Below are positions 1 through 8,210 of a DNA stretch of 64,000 bases, in pieces. Within the stretch, counting starts at the first letter, position 1. Every line of letters starts with the position of its first letter. Source of the stretch: Pseudothermotoga_B sp051235805 (GTDB lineage Bacteria > Thermotogota > Thermotogae > Thermotogales > DSM-5069); contig NZ_JBPNXV010000003.1 of NCBI RefSeq assembly GCF_051235805.1, positions 49,849-113,848 on the forward strand, given 5' to 3'. A program made the translations under genes and the position numbers. Below the pieces are notes generated by a model, which ran no database searches, was not told the origin of the DNA, and saw only the letters and a list, made by a program, of their open reading frames with translations.

Positions 1-220
1 TCCATGCAGCTGTTTTTGGCATCAATTGCATCAGACCAACTGCTCCTGCTCGGGAGACGGCATCTTCTTTGAAGTTGCTCTCCACTTTTATCAATGACAT
101 AACCAAAAGAGGGTCCATAGACCCGCAGTTTTCCTTTACAACTGAATAATACCTCAACGGAAAAAACAAATATAAACACAGAACAGCCAATAATAGAAAA
201 GCAAAAAATACAGCTTTCAC
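1..220 (-). CDS. Lytic transglycosylase (SLT domain), partial at left edge
   Basis: Reading the minus strand from a GTG at 220 gives an N-terminal hydrophobic segment (about residues 3-22, a signal anchor) followed by the start of a soluble lytic transglycosylase domain: the catalytic-Glu region IKVESNF and then SRAGAVGLMQLMPKTA, both hallmarks of the Slt/MltC goose-lysozyme-like fold. The enzyme would cleave peptidoglycan in the periplasm. The gene is cut by the window edge, so only about 73 residues are visible. It starts 2 nt after the stop of the prepilin peptidase gene, implying one operon. Recognition is by motif; the exact subfamily cannot be set from this fragment. Confidence 0.85.
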   Translation of the reverse strand, partial: MKAVFFAFLLLAVLCLYLFFPLRYYSVVKENCGSMDPLLVMSLIKVESNFKEDAVSRAGAVGLMQLMPKTAAW

Positions 221-222
221 TT

Positions 223-948
223 CTACCACATCGATACGTATTTCTGAATAAAGATCATCACATAACCAGCTGGTGCGAGAAAGGTACCAAATGGTATCTT
301 CTGCTTCATAGATAGTTTTCCTCTACTCTTTATTAGGGCATAAAGAATTGCACTCACAGAGGCAAAGATCAGTGTGTAAAATGATCCGACAATTCCAAGG
401 CTCAGACTCAGTGCTGCCATTAAGATCACATCTCCTCCACCCATACCACCTTTGTAGGCAATCATCAGGATCAAAAGAAGTGCTGTCACAGCAGCGACAC
501 CGATCAAATTGAAAAGGTTCGCCCCGCTCAAGAACCACAAGACAAAACTTGCCAGTGCGACAAGAATCATCGTTGTATCTGGTATCAGCATGAATTCAAG
601 ATCTATGAAAGCAATGATCAGGGAACAAGAAATCAGCAATGACAGAGCCAAGAACTCTATGAAATGTGAACTTCTGTAAGAATTGAGCATATAGCAAAAA
701 CCGTTCACAAGTTCCACAATTGGATACCTTGGACTGATCTTAGCCTTACACTTTCTGCACTTTCCAGCTAACAGTATGTAGCTGATAATGGGTACATTGT
801 CATACCATTCTATTCTCTGTCCACAATTTGGACAAATGGAATAAGCTGGTTTCACAATATTCAGATTCTTTCTCGGCAATCTATATATCACTACATTCAA
901 GAAACTCCCGATCACAACGCCAAACAAAAAGCTCAAGAAATGCCACAA
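223..948 (-). CDS. pilD: Type IV prepilin peptidase / leader peptidase
   Basis: 241 residues with the classical architecture of bifunctional A24 prepilin peptidases: an N-terminal segment FLFGVVIGSFLNVVIYRLPR, a cytoplasmic loop with two CxxC pairs (CPNC near residue 40, CRKC near 65), then several membrane helices carrying the aspartates of the aspartic protease (IDLEFMLIPD, GGGDV). It cleaves and methylates type IV pilin precursors in the inner membrane. The TTG start lies inside the end of the upstream TPR gene (16 nt overlap) behind a GAGGAGG site, so the two are probably translationally coupled. Confidence 0.92.
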   Translation of the reverse strand: MWHFLSFLFGVVIGSFLNVVIYRLPRKNLNIVKPAYSICPNCGQRIEWYDNVPIISYILLAGKCRKCKAKISPRYPIVELVNGFCYMLNSYRSSHFIEFLALSLLISCSLIIAFIDLEFMLIPDTTMILVALASFVLWFLSGANLFNLIGVAAVTALLLILMIAYKGGMGGGDVILMAALSLSLGIVGSFYTLIFASVSAILYALIKSRGKLSMKQKIPFGTFLAPAGYVMIFIQKYVSMW

Positions 949-2006
949 GAGCGCATCTCCTCCTCGGTCAAAAACTCAGAGAACAACTCTTTTTTGCCAT
1001 ATAGATACCACAGATTCTGATCCTTCATCTCTTGTATCAATTGTTTGGCACGTTCTACCTTTCCCTGCTTCACACACGCCAAAAAGAGTAGCAGCTTTAA
1101 GTGGGCTTTTGTCTTAGTGTCTTCAAGCATCTGACTGACTACTTCTTCTACTGCAGAATAGTTACCATGTCTGAGCTGAACGCGGCTCCACACTTCCACA
1201 TCGTTTGCATAGACAGGTCTCATCTTTAGTATTCTTTCTTCCATTTCCTTGAACTGCTGCATCTTTCCAGCCATTTTGTAAGCCTCTGCTAATTCATAAA
1301 TCGCAAGGATACTCTTAGGATCGATCTTCAAGAATCGCTCAAGAATATCGCACACCTTATCGTAAAGATTGGCTTTTCTATAAGCTTCTGCAAGCATGAA
1401 GTAAGTGAACTTGTTGTCCGGTGCATACTCTATCTCTCTCTCCCAATAAGAAGCTGCCTTCAAGTACTCTCCAAGGTTGTAGTAAGCCTCTCCAAGAGAT
1501 GAGTATGCCTCCACGAGCCAAGGATCTATCTCTATGGCTTTATCTAAATACTTTATACCCTGTTCGAACTCACCTTTTTCGAGTAGCAACGAACCGAGTA
1601 ATTCATACGCAGGAGCATAGTTCTTGTCGATTTCCAATATGTACTTTATTATCTTGAAAGCCACATCGTGAAGATCTTTATCGGCATAATCGAGCGCAAG
1701 ATCATACAAACCACTCAAAGAAGCATGAACGAAATTCCTCGCCGAAATATTCTTTTCTTCTAACCACTCGAGCAGTTCCTCAAAACAAATCGGCTCATAA
1801 ACGGTTTCATTCAGAAGTGTCACATGACTTTCTATATACTTGCAATCCTCTATAATCTTGGCGATGGAATTCTTATTGCCAAAATCTTGTTTCATTGACT
1901 GCCAGTCACCTTCGTACATCAAATCTCTCAACATTATTACAAAAGGTGTGTCCGTCGTGATCTCGATTTCACGTTCTTGCACTTCCAAGATGATCACCCT
2001 TTCCAA
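933..2006 (-). CDS. Tetratricopeptide-repeat protein
   Basis: About 357 residues. The centre (roughly residues 105-280) is a run of TPR units with the typical W/Y-A-P spacing (YAPAYELLGSLLLEKGEFEQ, PWLVEAYSSLGEAYYNLGEY, KFTYFMLAEAYRKANLY). The N-terminal 100 residues have no family I recognise. TPR domains mediate protein-protein contacts; here the gene is coupled to the prepilin peptidase, so a role in pilus or secretion assembly is possible but is only inferred from context. The start is uncertain: the GTG at 2015 directly abuts the AGGGAG site, so the TTG at 2006 (spacing 8) is preferred. Confidence 0.8.
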   Translation of the reverse strand: MERVIILEVQEREIEITTDTPFVIMLRDLMYEGDWQSMKQDFGNKNSIAKIIEDCKYIESHVTLLNETVYEPICFEELLEWLEEKNISARNFVHASLSGLYDLALDYADKDLHDVAFKIIKYILEIDKNYAPAYELLGSLLLEKGEFEQGIKYLDKAIEIDPWLVEAYSSLGEAYYNLGEYLKAASYWEREIEYAPDNKFTYFMLAEAYRKANLYDKVCDILERFLKIDPKSILAIYELAEAYKMAGKMQQFKEMEERILKMRPVYANDVEVWSRVQLRHGNYSAVEEVVSQMLEDTKTKAHLKLLLFLACVKQGKVERAKQLIQEMKDQNLWYLYGKKELFSEFLTEEEMRSCGIS

Positions 2007-2073
2007 GCTTACCACTCCCTTGAAATATTCGCTTCACCTGTACTTTACATTATACCACTGTTTTTCAAAAAGT

Positions 2074-3087
2074 TCATCGTCTGTCAAATCTACTCATCAA
2101 ACCCAATTCATGAGCAGTCGTCAAACCACCAACGATTATATTCGCATAATATGTGAAGAACCTCCACAAAAGCAAGGTTGCAACGGTATTCGGCCCAAAG
2201 AGAAAGCTGTAAAAAAGAACATACCCACTCTCTGAAGCTCCCATCGCACCCGGTGTAGGAACCAAAGACACAACCAAAAAGAGTACCATCTGAAATAAAA
2301 CTGTACTCACATATGAACATTCTACATGGACAGATCTTGCAACGAAATACGTCATCGATATTCGCAACAGCATTTGAAGGAAAGTCGTCAAAAAGGCGAC
2401 AGACAGAAGTGCCAAGTTGCTCATGGATTTCACCATACAAGCGTGAAACAGTTCTATTTGTCGCAGAGTCCTTTCAACGACCTCTGCCTGATTCTTGACG
2501 ATCTTCAGGAAGCTCAAGGGTTTTATGAGAGACTTTACCAACCACTCAACCAAGGGTCTGTTGATCGAAAAGATCAGAAGAAAAAAGAGTACCGCTCCGT
2601 TCAAAATGAAACCAAAAAAGGCTAAAAATGCGAATTTGGTTATATTTTTCGAAAGTATGTCGTGAGCACCATAAACACCGAGGACACCCAAACAGGTTAT
2701 GACCACTTGATAGACAATGAACCGTGATACAAAAAGTGCTGTTGCTTCACCGTATTCCACGCCTCGTTTGTTCATGAAGGCAATCTGCGCCGGCTGACCG
2801 CCCGTAGAAAAAGGTGTGATCGCTGAGAAGAAACTACCGATTAGAGTCGATTTGAAAAGATACCTTAGACTCACTTTTGTTCTATATGAAACTGCGAAGA
2901 CCTTCACTGTAAGAGACTCCACAAACCAATCACCTATCAGTAGAAGAGAAGAAAGGATCAGCCAAGTTACCGAAACTCTCTTCAAAACCTTAATTGTTTG
3001 GGAGATGTCTGTAAAACCGGCTATCAGTATTATGATCAAAATGCTAATGGCAATGATCAAAAGCGATCTGATAAGTGTCTTTTTCAA
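2074..3087 (-). CDS. Lysylphosphatidylglycerol synthase TM-like / UPF0104 membrane protein
   Basis: 337 residues with about eight hydrophobic helices and the signature of the UPF0104/AglD/YbhN family: a glycine/proline-rich STGGQPAQI segment (about residue 90) and a C-terminal PTPGAMGASE motif (about residue 278). Members are proposed lipid or lipid-linked sugar flippases and are fused to MprF in other bacteria. The TTG start overlaps the stop of the upstream glycosyltransferase gene by 4 nt (TTGA), so the two are translated together. This supports a role in cell-envelope glycolipid handling. The substrate is unknown. Confidence 0.85.
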   Translation of the reverse strand: MKKTLIRSLLIIAISILIIILIAGFTDISQTIKVLKRVSVTWLILSSLLLIGDWFVESLTVKVFAVSYRTKVSLRYLFKSTLIGSFFSAITPFSTGGQPAQIAFMNKRGVEYGEATALFVSRFIVYQVVITCLGVLGVYGAHDILSKNITKFAFLAFFGFILNGAVLFFLLIFSINRPLVEWLVKSLIKPLSFLKIVKNQAEVVERTLRQIELFHACMVKSMSNLALLSVAFLTTFLQMLLRISMTYFVARSVHVECSYVSTVLFQMVLFLVVSLVPTPGAMGASESGYVLFYSFLFGPNTVATLLLWRFFTYYANIIVGGLTTAHELGLMSRFDRR

Positions 3088-4094
3088 CTTCTACACCGTC
3101 CCAAAACAGCCTCGTATGTCTTCAGAAGTGAGTCACCAATGACAGAAAGATCTCTTTCAAGTGCCACCATTCTACCATTTGTCGCTATTTTCTCTGACAG
3201 ATCTCTATCTTTCAGAAGAGTTCTTATAATCTGTTCAAATTCATCGTTTGAACGACCCTTCAAACAGTTCACACCGTTTTCCAACCAACCTTTGTAGACA
3301 GGTATATCTCGAACAACCACAGGACATTCACAGGAAAGCGCCTCAAGAACAACTATTCCCTCGTTCTCTTCATAGCTTGGAAAGAAAAAGATGTCTGCGG
3401 CAGAATATGCCCCGATTAGCTCTTCTTGCGGAATAAAACCTGGGAAGATCATGTTCTGTGGAGGATCTCTCAGTATTCTGCGTATATCCTTAGGAAGTAA
3501 AGCCAAAATTTTCGCACCGAACCAAATAAAGGTGACATCTTTCATCTTACTGGCAACTTCTACAAAATCCTGTATTCCTTTTCTCTTAAAAGGAAAACCA
3601 ACCCCAAGCACTATTGGACCATTCAATGAAAATCTTTCTCTGAATTCTCGCGCTTTACAAAGGTTTTGCCTGAATATTTGAGTGTCTACACCATTTGATA
3701 TGACGGTGCCTGGTACCTTTACACCGTGCCTTCTTATCACACTTTCAGTGTATTGAGTGGGAAAGATCAGATGATCCGCCTGCGCGTATTTTCTCGTGAG
3801 TGATCTACGTGACAATTTTGCGTAAAAATTGCTGAAGACAAAACTGTTTTTTATGTCCTCTGGAGTTGTGTGAACGTGCCATATAACTGGTATTCCCTTA
3901 TTCTTGCAGTGTCTTACCACATTTTTGGCACCTGGTCCAACTGTGTTGACATGGGCTATATCGTACACGTCCTCCCAATCTTGAGTGAAATCTACTCCTA
4001 CTCTGCTGAGGGCCTCGATCTGGTGCCTATAAGCTGTACCAATACCGGATTTTGATATCAATCTCGTAGCTTCGGCGTACAACAGCACCTTCAC
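3084..4094 (-). CDS. Glycosyltransferase, GT4 type (GT-B fold)
   Basis: 336 residues. The N-terminal Rossmann domain starts MKVLLYAEATRL and includes WHVHTTPE. The C-terminal nucleotide-sugar domain has the GT4 pattern: VLGVGFPFKRKGIQDF, IFFFPSYEENEGIVVLEALSC with the conserved E-x7-E, and PVVVRDIPVY. It would transfer a sugar from an NDP-sugar donor to a lipid or glycan acceptor at the cytoplasmic face. Coupled by a 4 nt overlap to the flippase-like gene downstream, which suggests glycolipid synthesis and export. GTG start with AGGTGA upstream. Acceptor and donor cannot be read from sequence. Confidence 0.9.
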   Translation of the reverse strand: MKVLLYAEATRLISKSGIGTAYRHQIEALSRVGVDFTQDWEDVYDIAHVNTVGPGAKNVVRHCKNKGIPVIWHVHTTPEDIKNSFVFSNFYAKLSRRSLTRKYAQADHLIFPTQYTESVIRRHGVKVPGTVISNGVDTQIFRQNLCKAREFRERFSLNGPIVLGVGFPFKRKGIQDFVEVASKMKDVTFIWFGAKILALLPKDIRRILRDPPQNMIFPGFIPQEELIGAYSAADIFFFPSYEENEGIVVLEALSCECPVVVRDIPVYKGWLENGVNCLKGRSNDEFEQIIRTLLKDRDLSEKIATNGRMVALERDLSVIGDSLLKTYEAVLGRCRS

Positions 4095-4115
4095 ACATTA
4101 TCACCTCAAGAGATG

Positions 4116-4144
4116 TTGCAAAAAATTCCCCACAGTGATAGAAT
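4116..4144 (+). promoter_or_regulatory. Sigma-70-type promoter of tRNA-Val
   Basis: TTGCAA (4116-4121), 17 nt spacer, TAGAAT (4139-4144), placed 12 nt before the mature 5' end of the tRNA. It lies between the GT4 start on the other strand and the tRNA. Confidence 0.7.
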
Positions 4145-4156
4145 TTTACCATGTAT

Positions 4157-4231
4157 GGGTGCGTAGCTCAGGGGGAGAGCGCTTCCCTCACGAGGAAGAG
4201 GCCGCAGGTTCGATTCCTGCCGCACCCACCA
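4157..4231 (+). tRNA. tRNA-Val (anticodon CAC)
   Basis: Full cloverleaf: acceptor arms GGGTGCG/CGCACCC, D-arm with AGCTCAGGGGGAGAGC, anticodon stem CTTCC/GGAAG with loop CTCACGA (anticodon CAC), T-arm GCAGGTTCGATTCCTGC and encoded CCA. It reads GUG valine codons. The 3' end is 1 nt from the stop codon of recG on the opposite strand. Confidence 0.97.
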
Positions 4232-4232
4232 A

Positions 4233-6572
4233 CTATCCAACCTTTACCAATTTCAACCTATCTCCATATATCCTGTGAACCTTTTCAAATATGGGATGCC
4301 CCTTTGACTCTGAAATGAACCTTTCGGCATCCGCACGTGCCTTGAACAAAAGATCTTTATCTCTCACAAGATCGGCAACACGTAGCTCTGGTAACCCGTG
4401 TTGTTTCAATCCAAGAAACTCTCCTGGCCCACGTATTTTCATATCGTACTCCGCAACTTCAAAACCGTTCTTAGTCATAGAAAAATACCTGAGTCTTTCG
4501 AGAGCATCCTCTGCTACATTCCCTACCACCAGAAAACAATAACCTTGTCTTTCCCCCCGTCCCACTCTTCCTCTCAGCTGATGAAGCTGTGCCAAACCAA
4601 ATCGCTCGGGATTCTCTATTAACATCACCGTAGCCCTTGGAATGTCTATACCCACCTCTATAACGGTTGTTGAAACCAACACATCGTATTCACCCTGTGC
4701 AAAACTCTCCATAACCTTATCTTTCTCTTGCTGACTCATTCTGCCATGGAGCAAACCAACCCTGAAATCTTTGAAAACCTCCTCAGAAAGATGTTCATAC
4801 ATCTGAGTTGCTGCCTTCGCCTGGACTTTGTCTGATTCCTCGATCAGTGGATAAACGACAAATACCTGTCCACCTTCTTTCAGTTCCTTTCTGATGAAAT
4901 CGTGAACTTGATCGATCTTGGAAACAGAAGCAAGAATTGTTTTGACTTCCTTTCTTCCTGGGGGCATTTCGTCTATAACTGTTATGTCCAAATCGCCGTA
5001 GATGGTCAGTGCCAAGGTCCTTGGAATTGGTGTCGCTGTCATGACGAGTGTATCAAGTGCCTTGCCTTTACTGACAAGCGCCTCTCTTTGCTTGACACCA
5101 AATCTGTGCTGTTCGTCTATCACCACGAGTCCAAGATTCGAGAAGTTAACATCTTCTTGAATGAGTGTGTGTGTTCCAACCACAACAGAAATCTCTCCTG
5201 TTGAAAGAAGGTGTTTTATTCTATCTTTCTCTTTTGAAGATGTTTCACCCAAGAGAAGAGCAGTTCTCATTCCAAGATCCTCAAAGGCTGGGGCCATTCT
5301 CCTGTAGTGCTGTATTGCAAGAATTGAGGTTGGAGCCATTACGGCAGATTGAAATCCCGCTTCGAAGTTATCGATTATAGCCAGCTGTGAAACAACAGTC
5401 TTTCCAGAACCAACATCGCCCTGAAGAAGTCTGCTCATAGGTTTGCTACTCACCATATCTTGTCTTATTTGCTGATGGGCAAGAGTTTGAGAGTTCGTTA
5501 ACTTGAAGGGTAAGTTTTCCAGAAACCTCTGAGCGAGTATTCCTTCGATCTTCTTCGGGATGCCTCCTATTTGCTCAAATGACTTTCTTGACATCAATAG
5601 AGCGAGTTGCATCAAGAAGAGTTCTTCGTATGCAAGTCTTTCGATTGACTTCTTCAGTTGGTAGATACTCTTTGGAAAGTGCATTCCTTGAAGTGCTGTG
5701 GAAATGCTGAACAGTTTTCTCCGTTCCATCAATTCTGTGGGTAATTCGTCTTGAAAATGACAGACACATGAAAGATTCTCCCGGACGATCTTACGCAGTT
5801 CCTTCTGACTAATTCCTTCTGTCAATGGGTAGACTGGCAGAATCTCAAGTGCTGGAGAACTATCGTACAGTTCAACCTCTGGGTTGAGAATCTCAGTTGT
5901 GCCAAACTGACCATGTTTTGCAGTTCCTGTCACGTAAACCATTTTATTCTTCATTGTTTGCAGAATCTTTTGAAGGAATTCCTGATTGAACCACTTTAAA
6001 AGAATCTGGTTGACACCATCGCTGAGCACGGCAGCAGTGATCGTTACAGAACTAATTCTCTTGGTCTCAACACTCAGCAACTTCCCATAGGTAGTGATTT
6101 TTTCTTCAGGACGAATTTCAACTATTGGAACTACACGCCTTCTGTCTTCATAGTCACGAGGAAAATAAAAGATCAAATCTCCGAGTGTAGAAAGGCCAAG
6201 CTTTTTCAGGGTTGCCTCACGCCTCGGTCCAACACCCTTTGCATACTTTATTTCACGCTCTGGTTGCTTCGCTTCAAAGCATTCTGGCTTTGAGACCAGA
6301 TACTGTTCCTGAAAGCGTTCTATCATACCAAAGCAGTTTTTCAATCTTTTCAGCGTTCTTTCTTCATCGAGGCTATCAATGGCTTCGATGTACTCCGAAA
6401 GTTGTTTCAGTCTTTCTGAAACCTCGACTTCCTGCAGAATGGGATCGGCTATTTGTTCATATCTTTCCTGCATATTTTCAATCAATTCACTTTTCTTCAT
6501 CTGTTTAGCAATCACTTTGCGCAGGTCTTCTTGAAGGAGATTTAGAAATTCTTCAACGAGAAGTGGACGCAT
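4233..6572 (-). CDS. recG: ATP-dependent DNA helicase RecG
   Basis: 779 residues from the chosen ATG. An N-terminal helical extension of about 110 residues (known in Thermotoga RecG) is followed by the OB-fold wedge domain (KYAKGVGPRREATLKKLG, then the beta-barrel) and two SF2 helicase lobes: Walker A GDVGSGKT, DEQHRFG (DExH box), MTATPIPRTLA (motif III), and QLRGRVGRGERQGYC. RecG regresses stalled forks and processes Holliday junctions. An in-frame TTG at 6605 exists upstream, but the AAGGAGA site lies inside that extension, so the ATG at 6572 is chosen (spacing about 12, slightly long). It follows a 38-codon gene and hpt in one transcription unit. Confidence 0.95.
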   Translation of the reverse strand: MRPLLVEEFLNLLQEDLRKVIAKQMKKSELIENMQERYEQIADPILQEVEVSERLKQLSEYIEAIDSLDEERTLKRLKNCFGMIERFQEQYLVSKPECFEAKQPEREIKYAKGVGPRREATLKKLGLSTLGDLIFYFPRDYEDRRRVVPIVEIRPEEKITTYGKLLSVETKRISSVTITAAVLSDGVNQILLKWFNQEFLQKILQTMKNKMVYVTGTAKHGQFGTTEILNPEVELYDSSPALEILPVYPLTEGISQKELRKIVRENLSCVCHFQDELPTELMERRKLFSISTALQGMHFPKSIYQLKKSIERLAYEELFLMQLALLMSRKSFEQIGGIPKKIEGILAQRFLENLPFKLTNSQTLAHQQIRQDMVSSKPMSRLLQGDVGSGKTVVSQLAIIDNFEAGFQSAVMAPTSILAIQHYRRMAPAFEDLGMRTALLLGETSSKEKDRIKHLLSTGEISVVVGTHTLIQEDVNFSNLGLVVIDEQHRFGVKQREALVSKGKALDTLVMTATPIPRTLALTIYGDLDITVIDEMPPGRKEVKTILASVSKIDQVHDFIRKELKEGGQVFVVYPLIEESDKVQAKAATQMYEHLSEEVFKDFRVGLLHGRMSQQEKDKVMESFAQGEYDVLVSTTVIEVGIDIPRATVMLIENPERFGLAQLHQLRGRVGRGERQGYCFLVVGNVAEDALERLRYFSMTKNGFEVAEYDMKIRGPGEFLGLKQHGLPELRVADLVRDKDLLFKARADAERFISESKGHPIFEKVHRIYGDRLKLVKVG

Positions 6573-6591
6573 TGTCGACGATGCTCTCCTT

Positions 6592-6708
6592 CTAAAGTGA
6601 GACAAAACCAGAGACTCTCATGTCAATAAGCCTCTGAAGTGAGAAGAGTATGGTGAAAACAATTACCAAGATCACTAAGCTTGCAACTATCAATGAGCCT
6701 TTTCTCAT
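6592..6708 (-). CDS. 38-residue single-pass membrane micro-protein
   Basis: An ATG whose ATGA overlaps the TGA of hpt opens a 38-codon frame: MRKGSL, a hydrophobic stretch of about 18 residues (IVASLVILVIVFTILF), then SLQRLIDMRVSGFVSL. A positive N-terminus followed by one transmembrane helix predicts a small inner-membrane protein with the N-terminus in the cytoplasm. The stop precedes the AAGGAGA site of recG by a few bases, so it is sandwiched and apparently co-translated between hpt and recG. I do not recognise a family; the shape recalls short FtsL/DivIC-like or other small division or stress proteins, but this is only a resemblance. Confidence 0.6.
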   Translation of the reverse strand: MRKGSLIVASLVILVIVFTILFSLQRLIDMRVSGFVSL

Positions 6709-7217
6709 TCGATATAACCAATGTATGGCAGATTTCTGTATTTTTCTTCAAAATCAAGACCATAACCGACTAAGAAAACGTCCTTCACCTTGAAGCCTAC
6801 GAAGTCAATTGGTATACCGTGTTGGTACTTTTGCTTTTCTATCAAAGCTGCGATCTTCAAATCTGCCGGCTTGTATTTTTTCAAATAAGATAGTATATAT
6901 CGGAGCGTATTTCCGGTATCGACGATATCCTCTACAACAAGAACATACTTGCCTTGGAGCGTTTCATCAACCCAGGATTTGACCCTTATCCTGCCGGTTG
7001 ACTCCGTTCCCGCATAACTTGAAACATGCACAAATGAGTAATTGACATCCATACCAATGTTCAGAACGAGTTCACTGAAAAAATGTACCGACCCCTTGAG
7101 AACACAAATCGCGTTGAGAGATTCTGTCTTATCTTTATAATATGACTCGATCTCTTTCGCCATTTGCTTGATCCTCTCGCGCACAGCTTTTTCGTCGAAA
7201 AGCGTCTTCAGTTGCAC
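6705..7217 (-). CDS. hpt: Hypoxanthine phosphoribosyltransferase
   Basis: 170 residues, the normal size for HPRT. The PRPP-binding motif VLVVEDIVDTGNTL is present near residues 95-108, with the flexible-loop SYAGTESTGRIRVK and the base-binding C-terminal VFLVGYGLDFEEKYRNLPYIG. It salvages hypoxanthine and guanine to IMP and GMP in the cytoplasm. GTG start behind AGGGAGG. Its stop overlaps the start of the 38-residue gene (ATGA), and recG follows. Confidence 0.95.
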   Translation of the reverse strand: MQLKTLFDEKAVRERIKQMAKEIESYYKDKTESLNAICVLKGSVHFFSELVLNIGMDVNYSFVHVSSYAGTESTGRIRVKSWVDETLQGKYVLVVEDIVDTGNTLRYILSYLKKYKPADLKIAALIEKQKYQHGIPIDFVGFKVKDVFLVGYGLDFEEKYRNLPYIGYIE

Positions 7218-7230
7218 CGAATGCCTCCCT

Positions 7231-7863
7231 TCAGATACTCAATACATAGATCGTTCTATCCTGTTCTCTGATTTGTGCACCAAACTCCAAGAGATTGCTG
7301 CCTATATACTTTACATTCTCGCACAATTTCGTAAATTCTTCAACCGGTGCGATATCGAATTTTATGTATCTAGTCTTGAAATGCATCGGTATCGCCACAT
7401 GTGGTTGAAGCTGATCGAGCACCTTTTTGGCTTCGTTGGGGTCTATGGTAAAGCTTCCACCGACTGGTAAAAACAGCACATCTACAGGCTTGAGTTGATC
7501 AACCTGCGGTTGGCTTAGAACGTGGCCGAGATCACCGAGGTGCACTAATCTAAAACCTTCAATTTCAAAGACAAAAACGATGTTCTGTCCCCTCTTGACA
7601 CCAGACTCAGAGTCGTGAAAGGTCTTAATCCCAGTAATTTTGGCACCTCTGAATTCATGAAAACCTGCTTCTTTGATTACTTCGAATTTTCCCTTTATCA
7701 AGTGATGTGCGTTATGGTCGAAATGTTGGTGACTTTCGGTGATCAGATCTACCATCACATTGGGCACCTTGTATCCAACAGAACTGTCGAAAGGATCGGT
7801 GAGGATTCGAAGCTGCGAACTCTCGATCAAGAAACACGCATGGCCAAACCATGTGATCTTCAT
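7231..7863 (-). CDS. Metallo-beta-lactamase-fold hydrolase, UPF0173 family
   Basis: 210 residues from the ATG at 7863, which sits behind AAGGGGGTG; an in-frame ATG 33 nt upstream is less likely. The N-terminus MKITWFGHACFLIESS, the metal-binding SHQHFDHNAH (HxHxDH-like), the HLGDLGH segment and PMHFKTRYIKFD are diagnostic of the UPF0173 branch of the MBL-fold hydrolases. Function of this branch is not established; it is widespread in thermophiles. It ends 13 nt upstream of the hpt start, consistent with one operon. Confidence 0.9.
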   Translation of the reverse strand: MKITWFGHACFLIESSQLRILTDPFDSSVGYKVPNVMVDLITESHQHFDHNAHHLIKGKFEVIKEAGFHEFRGAKITGIKTFHDSESGVKRGQNIVFVFEIEGFRLVHLGDLGHVLSQPQVDQLKPVDVLFLPVGGSFTIDPNEAKKVLDQLQPHVAIPMHFKTRYIKFDIAPVEEFTKLCENVKYIGSNLLEFGAQIREQDRTIYVLSI

Positions 7864-8152
7864 TGCAACACCCCCTTGGTTAGAGATCAAAACCACTCTG
7901 CTTTATCCACAATGGATTCTTCACTCACTTGAAATACACTTAGCTGTCGATTTCACGAAAATGGCACAAGTTCGATCTTTCTCAGTTATCACTTTTTATA
8001 AATTATACCAGCTGCAGGCACAGATCTTTCAAACCACCTTGGTAGCAATCATAAGTAACGATTGCTATACGATTTAATAACTATGGTATTTAGCATCCTT
8101 ATAGTGCGTTACACCAAGAGTTATCTCACTCATCAAAATATCACAGCATCCC
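7864..8152. other. Divergent intergenic region upstream of dnaK
   Basis: Noncoding. It carries the start region of the MBL gene on the left and the dnaK promoter at its right end. I looked for a CIRCE-type inverted repeat (TTAGCACTC-N9-GAGTGCTAA) and did not find one; only TTAGCATCC (8090s) partly resembles a half site. Confidence 0.5.
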
Positions 8153-8181
8153 TTGACAAACCGTTTGGGAGTGCATATAAT
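8153..8181 (+). promoter_or_regulatory. Consensus sigma-70 promoter of the dnaK operon
   Basis: TTGACA (8153-8158), exactly 17 nt, TATAAT (8176-8181): both hexamers match consensus. The dnaK ATG is 29 nt downstream behind GGGAGGTGA. Such a strong vegetative promoter without a visible HrcA operator suggests high constitutive expression. Confidence 0.85.
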
Positions 8182-8210
8182 GAAATTGGAAACTCTTGGG
8201 AGGTGAAACG

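Noticed and set aside
8040..8152. Possible CIRCE (HrcA) operator upstream of dnaK
   Set aside because: Only a partial half site resembling TTAGCA is present and no GAGTGCTAA at the proper distance.
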